From an uncultured Bacteroidota bacterium (lineage in GTDB: Bacteria > Bacteroidota > Bacteroidia > Flavobacteriales > UA16): a DNA stretch of 15,743 nucleotides. The notes beneath the pieces are model-generated. The model worked only from the letters and a program-made list of their open reading frames with translations. It made no database searches and had not been told where the DNA came from. The stretch lies in NCBI GenBank assembly GCA_902578505.1, contig CACHDD010000020.1, forward strand, positions 1 through 15,743, written 5' to 3'. Made by a program: the position numbers and the translations under genes. This document shows positions 10,401 to 15,743 of the stretch, piece by piece (positions within the stretch are counted from its first letter, which is position 1; the number at the start of each line of letters is the position of its first letter).

Positions 10401-11314
10401 TAGAAATATCCTTCTTTTTTTCTATCCTCCATTGCGCTAGAACTTCTCTTATCGTCCATTCTTCCGCCTCTTTCTGTAATTCTAGTCGCAGCAACCTCGT
10501 CAATGATTTTTTCTACCGAATCTGCGTCGCTTTCAAATGCACCAGTAATTGTTAAATCTCCAAGGGTTCTGAATCTGACTTGCAGAGACTCTGCCACTTC
10601 TCCTTCTTTTAGATTTAAATATTCAGAGTAGGCCAAAATCTGACCGTCGCGTCTCACACACTCCCTTTGATGAGAATAGTAGAGACTCGGAAGCTCAATG
10701 CCTTCTTTGAGGATGTAATTCCAAACGTCTAGCTCAGTCCAATTGTTCAAAGGGAACACTCGGAAGTGTTCATCAGGAGCGTGCATTCCATTAAATAGAT
10801 TCCACAGTTCTGGCCTTTGGTTTTTTGGATCCCATTGGCTGAAGTCATCCCTGTGAGAAAAGAACCTCTCCTTTGCTCTAGCTTTCTCTTCATCCCTTCT
10901 GGCACCACCTATACAAGCGTCGAATTTGTTTTCTTCAATGTTGTCGATAAGTGTAGTTGTCTGAAGTTTATTTCGGCTGGCATTGTGTCCAGTTTCCTCC
11001 CTTACTTTTCCGTCGTCGATAGTTTTTTGGACAGATCCAACTATGAGGTTCGCTCCAAGTCTTTCAACTAAATTATCTCTGAATTCTAATGTTTCGGGGA
11101 AATTGTGACCTGTATCAATATGCACTAAGGGCATGGGGATATTAGCCGGTGCAAATGCTTTAGCAGCCAAGTGAGTAACAACGATACTGTCTTTACCTCC
11201 GCTGAATAAAATAGCAGGTCGGTCGAATTGGGCTGCAACCTCTCTAATTACGTAGATAGACTCAGCTTCAAGTTCACTAAGGTGATCGAGATTGTACGTG
11301 TCTATATTAGTCAT
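10400..11314 (-). CDS. cysD: Sulfate adenylyltransferase subunit 2
   Basis: CysD is the catalytic ATP-pyrophosphatase-type subunit that joins sulfate to ATP to give adenosine 5'-phosphosulfate and pyrophosphate in complex with CysN. The 304-residue protein has the family start LDHLSELEAESI (9-20), the PP-loop FSGGKDSIV (37-45), HIDTGHNFPETLEFRD, a GGARRDEEKARAKER segment, and the canonical C-terminal end MDDKRSSSAMEDRKKEGYF. Length and sequence are normal. It is preceded by the DUF2061 gene with an eight-base overlap and followed by cysN with a one-base overlap, which fits balanced production of the two subunits of one complex. Confidence 0.97.
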   Translation of the reverse strand: MTNIDTYNLDHLSELEAESIYVIREVAAQFDRPAILFSGGKDSIVVTHLAAKAFAPANIPMPLVHIDTGHNFPETLEFRDNLVERLGANLIVGSVQKTIDDGKVREETGHNASRNKLQTTTLIDNIEENKFDACIGGARRDEEKARAKERFFSHRDDFSQWDPKNQRPELWNLFNGMHAPDEHFRVFPLNNWTELDVWNYILKEGIELPSLYYSHQRECVRRDGQILAYSEYLNLKEGEVAESLQVRFRTLGDLTITGAFESDADSVEKIIDEVAATRITERGGRMDDKRSSSAMEDRKKEGYF

Positions 11315-11522
11315 TTCGCCCTAATCTACCGTATTTAAACCAAGCTCTTTCGTGCATGTAATAGAACAACATTTTTAGAAAAAATTCAATAGTTGTTACT
11401 ACTCCAGCACTTTTCACATCTTCAGTGAAAATATAGAATAAAGTAAATGTTGTAGCTGATGCAATGACTCTCCATGTAAAGGTCTTTGCGAGGTGTCTAA
11501 TTCTAGATTTTTTATTGTCCAC
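11307..11522 (-). CDS. Small DUF2061-family inner-membrane protein
   Basis: This 71-residue protein matches DUF2061: a KTFTWRVIASATTF segment (13-26) continuing into a first membrane helix to about residue 33, then a second helix with the characteristic IEFFLKMLFYYMHERAWF pattern (45-62). The biochemical role is unknown. From general knowledge of the family, members often sit beside cysD, cysN and cysC genes, as here, so a role in sulfate uptake or activation at the membrane is a reasonable inference. The start codon is GTG at 11522. No in-frame ATG lies between it and the upstream stop codon, and the next internal Met would remove most of the domain. It begins 36 bases after the APS kinase-HAD gene and overlaps cysD by eight bases. 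Confidence 0.85.
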   Translation of the reverse strand: MDNKKSRIRHLAKTFTWRVIASATTFTLFYIFTEDVKSAGVVTTIEFFLKMLFYYMHERAWFKYGRLGRND

Positions 11523-11558
11523 TAGCCCGTGCTTTACGCCGTTTTTTAAATCCTACTA

Positions 11559-12359
11559 TTATTGTTCGAATTTAGGGTGTTTTGCTAGTCTTTTCTCAAC
11601 ATTTTCCCAATTTGTAAAGTGGAATCCTCTATCGTCTAGATATATAGTAGCAGCAAATTTTGAGTTACTTACAGTGTCAAATAAATCTGACATTTCGTAT
11701 TTCTCTAACCACTCTTCAATAACAAGAGCAGGTCGAGAGCTCATTATCTTAAGTACGTAGCCTTTATCCTTAAGTCGTTGCAATACTTCTCGTGCACCAT
11801 CCATAGGAGGGTCATAAGCGTTGTCTAATCCTTGAAACCCCTTGCTGTATTTGTGAATTACACCATCAAAATCGACTGCTAGTGTTTTTCTTTTGTCAAG
11901 AGTTTTCAGTTCTTTTGAAGGGACAGGACTTATTCCTAAAATCTTTACTACACCTTCGTCAACAGTACACAAGCCAGTGTCGATATCAATGAAATTCTCA
12001 GTTGGAGCCTCATAATTTAATACGTGATTCTCCTCACGTCCTCTAATTTCATTTGTGTGTACATAAATTTCACACACTTCAACTGACGATTTAAGTTTCT
12101 CCCTCATGTTTTTATAGGGAGCTACTAAACTTACAACTACAACTTCGTTTTTGTGATGGAGATATCTAGCTATGCTTTGGGCATTTTGAACATTTGAAAC
12201 TCTGCCCTCCTCAGTATAATCTTTATTTCCAGTAATGTCTCTCAGGTCGTCTCCATCAATGTGATGAGGAGCATAACCAAGCCTTCTTAGCTGAGCAATT
12301 AATGCTTTCGCTAAGGTTGTTTTACCATGGCCTGGTTGACCTGTGAACCAATAGATCAT
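11559..12359 (-). CDS. Adenylylsulfate (APS) kinase fused to a HAD-type phosphatase domain
   Basis: This 266-residue protein appears bifunctional. Residues 1-145 are a divergent APS kinase, which phosphorylates APS to PAPS: Walker A GQPGHGKTT (7-15), HIDGDDLR (33-40), EGRVSNVQNAQSIARYL with the conserved Arg and Asn, VVSLVAPY (75-82) and NYEAPTENFIDIDT (115-128). The familiar FTGIDSPYE-type segment of classical CysC is shortened to HVLNYEAPT. After a linker, residues 158-260 carry the four HAD motifs: DFDGV (163-167), Ser207 in SSRP, Lys234 and LDDRG (241-245), with a small or absent cap. This half resembles the stand-alone BT0820-like HAD phosphatases. Its substrate is unknown; PAP or a nucleotide intermediate of sulfate activation is a guess from the fusion. 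The ATG overlaps the purA stop as ATGA, and the DUF2061 gene follows. Confidence 0.88.
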   Translation of the reverse strand: MIYWFTGQPGHGKTTLAKALIAQLRRLGYAPHHIDGDDLRDITGNKDYTEEGRVSNVQNAQSIARYLHHKNEVVVVSLVAPYKNMREKLKSSVEVCEIYVHTNEIRGREENHVLNYEAPTENFIDIDTGLCTVDEGVVKILGISPVPSKELKTLDKRKTLAVDFDGVIHKYSKGFQGLDNAYDPPMDGAREVLQRLKDKGYVLKIMSSRPALVIEEWLEKYEMSDLFDTVSNSKFAATIYLDDRGFHFTNWENVEKRLAKHPKFEQ

Positions 12360-13639
12360 TCAAGATCTGTATTTAATAAGAGGGTTTGCTCTCTATCAGG
12401 TCCAACGCTTAAAATGCTAACCTTAACACCAACTTCGTCTTCAACCATTTTCACATAAGCGTTTAGTGAAGCAGGAATGTTTTCCTTTTTTCTCAATCCA
12501 GTTAGATCTCCTGGCCAACCTTCAAACGATTTATAAACTGGCTGCACCTCATCAGGATTGATTCCATAAGGCAGATAGTCTATTTTTTCGCCATTGTGCA
12601 TGTAATGAGTACAAACTTTCACCTCGTCAAATTCTCCTAGAACGTCGGCCTTCATCATGCAAAGTTGTGTAACACCATTTACCATAACAGCGTATTTAAG
12701 TTGTGGTAGATCTAACCATCCACAACGTCTTGGACGACCTGTTGTCGCGCCAAACTCCATACCTGCTGATCTAAGTTTCTCTCCGGTTTCGTCCTCTAAC
12801 TCCGTCGGGAATGGTCCAGAACCAACTCTGGTGCAATAAGCTTTAAATATTCCGAACACCTCTCCAATTTTATTTGGAGGAACACCCATGCCAGTACAAG
12901 CTCCAGCAGTAATAGTGTTTGATGATGTAACGTATGGATACGTTCCAAAATCAATGTCCAACATCGTTCCTTGCGCCCCTTCAGCTAGGATTGATTGGCC
13001 TGCATTTAAAGCGCCATTTAGAACGTGCTCTGAATCTATGAGCTTGAAATTCTTCAAATTTTCAACTGCATCAAGCCAAGCATCCTCATATTTACTTAGG
13101 TTGTAAGAATACTCTTGGTATTGTTTTAGCATTCTTATGTGCTTCGTCTTAAGCGCCTCATATCTCTCTTTGAAATGCGGAGATTCTAAATCGCCAACGC
13201 GTAAACCATTTCTACCAGTTTTATCCATGTAGGTAGGCCCAATTCCCTTTAGTGTAGAACCGATTTTTGCCTTTCCTTTTGCCTGCTCTGATGCTGCATC
13301 AAGGAGCCCGTGTGTTGGCATGATAAGATGCGCCTTTCTAGAAATAACAAGTGACTTTGTTGGGTCAACCCCTCGCTCAACTAGAGCGTCAATTTCTCTT
13401 TTGAAAATTACGGGATCAATTACAACTCCATTACCTACAACGTTTAAAGTGTTCTCTCTAAAAATCCCAGAAGGAATTGTATGGAGAACGTGCTTTTTTC
13501 CGTCAAATATTAAAGTGTGCCCTGCGTTTGGTCCTCCTTGGAATCTTGCAATCACATTGTACTCAGGTGTAAGCACGTCTACGATTTTTCCCTTTCCCTC
13601 GTCTCCCCATTGGAGTCCCAGCAATACGTCAGCTTTCAT
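12356..13639 (-). CDS. purA: Adenylosuccinate synthetase
   Basis: PurA makes adenylosuccinate from IMP, aspartate and GTP, the first committed step of AMP synthesis in the cytosol. The 427-residue protein has the GTP-binding loop WGDEGKGK (11-18) with catalytic Asp13, the GGPNAGHT motif with His41 (35-42), GSTLKGIGPTYMDK, QGTMLDIDFGTYPYVTSSNT and GRPRRCGWLD. Length is normal and no key residue is missing. It starts six bases after the Fur-family gene, and its stop overlaps the APS kinase-HAD start, so it is embedded in the operon. The link with sulfate activation may be nucleotide economy, since ATP is consumed to make APS and PAPS, but that is inference. Confidence 0.98.
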   Translation of the reverse strand: MKADVLLGLQWGDEGKGKIVDVLTPEYNVIARFQGGPNAGHTLIFDGKKHVLHTIPSGIFRENTLNVVGNGVVIDPVIFKREIDALVERGVDPTKSLVISRKAHLIMPTHGLLDAASEQAKGKAKIGSTLKGIGPTYMDKTGRNGLRVGDLESPHFKERYEALKTKHIRMLKQYQEYSYNLSKYEDAWLDAVENLKNFKLIDSEHVLNGALNAGQSILAEGAQGTMLDIDFGTYPYVTSSNTITAGACTGMGVPPNKIGEVFGIFKAYCTRVGSGPFPTELEDETGEKLRSAGMEFGATTGRPRRCGWLDLPQLKYAVMVNGVTQLCMMKADVLGEFDEVKVCTHYMHNGEKIDYLPYGINPDEVQPVYKSFEGWPGDLTGLRKKENIPASLNAYVKMVEDEVGVKVSILSVGPDREQTLLLNTDLE

Positions 13640-13645
13640 TCAGTT

Positions 13646-14086
13646 TTATTTGGTACGCTTTTTTGCGTAAATGTTTAATGAGTGATGGAGAACTTCAATG
13701 TCGAATATCTCCTCTAATGTTGCTTTAATTTGTTGAATTCTAGGATCACAAAATTCTAGAACCTCACCTGTATCTGCAATTATTACGTGATCATGCTGAG
13801 CTACTCTAAAGCTCTTCTCGTATTGAGCGTTTTTATTGCCAAACTGATGCTTACGAACCAAATTGCAATCGAGTAATAATTCAAGTGTGTTGTAAAGTGT
13901 CGCCTTTGAAACTCTAAATTCACCATCTTTCATTTGAGAATAGAGTTGGTCTACATCAAAATGACCAACGTAATCGTATATCTCTTGAAGTATAGCAAAA
14001 CGCTCTGGTGTTTTGCGGTGAGAATTTTGTTCGAGGTACATCTCAAACATGTCTCTTGCTTGACTAAATGTTTCGTCTTTAATCAT
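13646..14086 (-). CDS. Fur-family transcriptional regulator lacking the structural CxxC zinc motif
   Basis: This 146-residue protein has the Fur layout: a winged helix (RKTPERFAILQEIY, then VSKATLYNTLELLLDCNLV at about 59-77) and a dimerisation domain with QHDHVIIADTGEVLEF (97-112) and HHSLNIYAKKR near the end. In classical Fur the segment reads HDHxxCxxCG; here the two Cys are Ile103 and Thr106, and there is no second CxxC. As far as I recall this is a regular Bacteroidetes subgroup and not a damaged gene. His98, Asp99, His100 and His134-His135 remain as possible metal ligands. The regulon is unknown: iron, zinc, manganese or peroxide sensing are all possible. It lies between relA/spoT (27 bases) and purA (six bases), and may have its own promoter overlapping the relA/spoT stop. 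Confidence 0.92.
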   Translation of the reverse strand: MIKDETFSQARDMFEMYLEQNSHRKTPERFAILQEIYDYVGHFDVDQLYSQMKDGEFRVSKATLYNTLELLLDCNLVRKHQFGNKNAQYEKSFRVAQHDHVIIADTGEVLEFCDPRIQQIKATLEEIFDIEVLHHSLNIYAKKRTK

Positions 14087-14103
14087 AATGTATTAAGATG
14101 GTA

Positions 14104-14111
14104 CAAAGATA
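14104..14111 (-). promoter_or_regulatory. Candidate -7 promoter element for fur-purA and the downstream genes
   Basis: On the minus strand TATCTTTG exactly matches the Bacteroidetes -7 consensus TAnnTTTG, in the short gap between relA/spoT and the Fur-family gene. Transcription would begin near 14097, about ten bases before the ATG at 14086. No clear TTTG box is found at the -33 position, which would fall inside the last relA/spoT codons. If active, it would let the fur-purA-sulfate genes be expressed apart from relA/spoT. Confidence 0.45.
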
Positions 14112-14113
14112 GG

Positions 14114-15743
14114 TTATGACTCGGCTTTAACACGTTCTACAGTGTGAACTCCTGTGACATTTTTTAGTTTAGTTATCAAATCTTCAAGGTGATTTTTGTT
14201 CATGATTAGTACACTGACAAATCCTCTAAAAAGACCATCATGAGTTTCCATACTGATTGCACGCATATTAACCTCCATATCTTCTGAGATAATTTGGGTT
14301 ATTTGATTAACTAAGCCCAAATCATCAATGCCAGTAAACGCTAACTTCACCTCAAATTGTTGCTCAGCTTTTGACGACCACCTAGCCTTCATCATTCTGT
14401 AGGCATACTTTGAAAGCATGTTTGTAGCGTTCGAGCAATTTTGCCTGTGAATCTTTATCCCACCACTTACCGTGATAAACCCAAACACATCGTCCCCTGG
14501 AATTGGATTACAACACTGAGCCAAATTGTAATCTATCTTTTGCATATTCTCTCCAATAAGCAGAGTATCTTCCTTATTTTTCTTTTCGAATTTACTTACA
14601 GAAGCTTTTTTATTTAGTGTTCCAGGCTTAGGACCTTTTGGCCAAATAAATTTCCCTTGCTTCAACTTGTATTTGGTCAAATCATCTAGCTTAATTATCC
14701 CAATCGCGATTTCATGATACAAGTCTTGGGCTGAGGAAAGCTTTAACCTTCGATATAGAGATTCTATATTTTCAAGAGTCGAATGCGCTCCGATTTTCTT
14801 CATCCATTTTTCTAAACTATCCTTACCCTCAACAGCTCTTTCTCTTTTAACCTCTTTAAGTGCGTGTCGAATTTTTTGTCTTGCATGAGATGTAGCAACG
14901 AATTTGAGCCAATCCTCTTTAGGCTTTTGTCGCTTGTTTGTCAGAATTTCAATTTGGTCTCCACTAGAAAGTTGATGACTCAAAGGAACTAGCTTGTGGT
15001 TTACCTTTCCACCTATGCAAGTTTCTCCAACTTTAGAGTGAACTTTGAATGCAAAGTCTAGAGTTGTTGCCCCCTGCGGGAGAGTTATCATATCTCCATT
15101 TGGTGTGAAAACAAATATATCACTCGACTTAAGATCCATAGCAAGTTCATCGATGAACTCAATTGCATCATCATTATCGTTTTCAAGAACATCTCGAATT
15201 TGGGTCAGCCACTTGTCAATTTGGTCTCCTCCAACTGTGCTTTCTCCTCCTTCTTTATAACGCCAATGTGCTGCGAAACCCTTCTCAGCAACGTGATCCA
15301 TTCTGTCTGAGCGAATTTGAATTTCCACCCATTTTCCTGACGGAGACATCACAGTAGTGTGCAGACTTTCATATCCATTTGCCTTGGGCAAACTAATCCA
15401 ATCTCTCAACCTATCTGGGTTTGGTTGGTAGAAATCCGTAACTATGGAATACGTACGCCAAATCTCGCTCTTCTCCTTATCTCTGTCAGTATCCAATACT
15501 ATTCTGACGGCAAAAACATCGTACACTTCTTCGAAGCTCACTTGTTGATTCTGCATCTTTCTCCAAATACTGAAGATAGATTTAGGCCTACCCTTGATTG
15601 AGTACTTTATTCCTGCTTCGTCAAGAGATCTTTTTATTGGAGCACAAAAACTTCTAATAAACCTAGCCCTAACATCCTTAGTTTTTCTCAAGCGCGAATT
15701 AATGAATTCATACTCTTCAGCCTCCTTATACTTTAAGCTTAGA
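14114..15743 (-). CDS. relA: (p)ppGpp synthetase/hydrolase of the RelA/SpoT family (5' end beyond the window)
   Basis: The reading frame is open to the window edge, giving 542 visible residues; the N-terminal HD hydrolase domain lies outside. An in-frame TTG at 15691 is not a true start, because coding continues upstream as LSLKYKEAEEYEFINSR. Visible parts, numbered from the edge: the synthetase domain (IKGRPKSIFSIWRKM at about 49-63, VYDVFAVRIV, LPKANGYESLHTTV at 118-131, WVEIQIRS), a TGS domain at about 207-269 (DIFVFTPNGDMITLPQGAT), a Cys-containing region (QCCNPIPGDDVFGF, IHRQNC) and a C-terminal ACT domain at about 465-540. The motif PDRLRDWIS is the basic RxKD-like version, which fits a bifunctional Rel rather than a synthesis-only RelA. 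The enzyme sets the stringent-response alarmone level. Its stop is 27 bases before the Fur-family start. Confidence 0.96.
   Translation of the reverse strand, partial: LSLKYKEAEEYEFINSRLRKTKDVRARFIRSFCAPIKRSLDEAGIKYSIKGRPKSIFSIWRKMQNQQVSFEEVYDVFAVRIVLDTDRDKEKSEIWRTYSIVTDFYQPNPDRLRDWISLPKANGYESLHTTVMSPSGKWVEIQIRSDRMDHVAEKGFAAHWRYKEGGESTVGGDQIDKWLTQIRDVLENDNDDAIEFIDELAMDLKSSDIFVFTPNGDMITLPQGATTLDFAFKVHSKVGETCIGGKVNHKLVPLSHQLSSGDQIEILTNKRQKPKEDWLKFVATSHARQKIRHALKEVKRERAVEGKDSLEKWMKKIGAHSTLENIESLYRRLKLSSAQDLYHEIAIGIIKLDDLTKYKLKQGKFIWPKGPKPGTLNKKASVSKFEKKNKEDTLLIGENMQKIDYNLAQCCNPIPGDDVFGFITVSGGIKIHRQNCSNATNMLSKYAYRMMKARWSSKAEQQFEVKLAFTGIDDLGLVNQITQIISEDMEVNMRAISMETHDGLFRGFVSVLIMNKNHLEDLITKLKNVTGVHTVERVKAES

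Noticed and set aside
13646..14086. The missing CxxC as a sign that the Fur-family gene is decayed
   Set aside because: The frame is intact, the winged helix and the HDH and HH positions are preserved, and similar Cys-less Fur-like proteins are, as I recall, regular in Bacteroidetes.
15689..15691. TTG as the start of the RelA/SpoT gene
   Set aside because: The frame stays open to the window edge with sensible coding sequence, and the protein lacks its N-terminal HD domain, so the true start lies outside the window.

Overview
The window looks like a piece of a marine Bacteroidetes chromosome, most likely Flavobacteriales. The supporting signs are a TonB-dependent receptor with an N-terminal carboxypeptidase-regulatory-like domain, a Bacteroidetes-type OstA-like protein, a Fur-family protein lacking the usual CxxC pair, moderately AT-rich DNA, few Shine-Dalgarno sites and candidate -7 elements of the TAnnTTTG type. 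I see no tRNA, rRNA, CRISPR array, insertion sequence or integrase. Gene density is very high: no stretch of 300 bases lacks a gene, and the longest gaps are about 80-95 bases.

Left part (1-6364, all minus strand). Reading from right to left there is a 701-residue YyaL/DUF255 thioredoxin-fold protein, then a translationally coupled small, very basic secreted protein. A promoter/operator-like gap follows, then a large TonB-dependent outer-membrane receptor, and 29 bases beyond it the start of a secreted protein cut off by the window edge.

Centre (6446-7726, plus strand). glyA, serine hydroxymethyltransferase, is the only plus-strand gene. It is divergent from the YyaL gene, and its stop codon interlocks with the stop codon of the ostA-like gene in a four-base TTAA.

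Right part (7723-15743, all minus strand). This is a tightly packed gene run. In transcription order it is relA/spoT (5' end outside the window), a Fur-family regulator, purA, an APS kinase fused to a HAD-type phosphatase domain, a DUF2061 membrane protein, cysD, cysN and the ostA-like gene. The junctions are +27, +6, -4, +36, -8, -1 and -4 bases, so most of the run should be co-transcribed and partly coupled in translation. CysD and CysN together make APS from sulfate and ATP, and the APS kinase domain would convert APS to PAPS. No PAPS reductase, sulfite reductase or sulfotransferase is in view.

The most noteworthy items are the APS kinase-HAD fusion, the placement of a sulfate-activation cassette between purA and the LPS-transport-like gene, the GTGAA-rich dyad upstream of the TonB receptor, and a small cationic secreted protein whose gene contains a ten-base poly-A tract.
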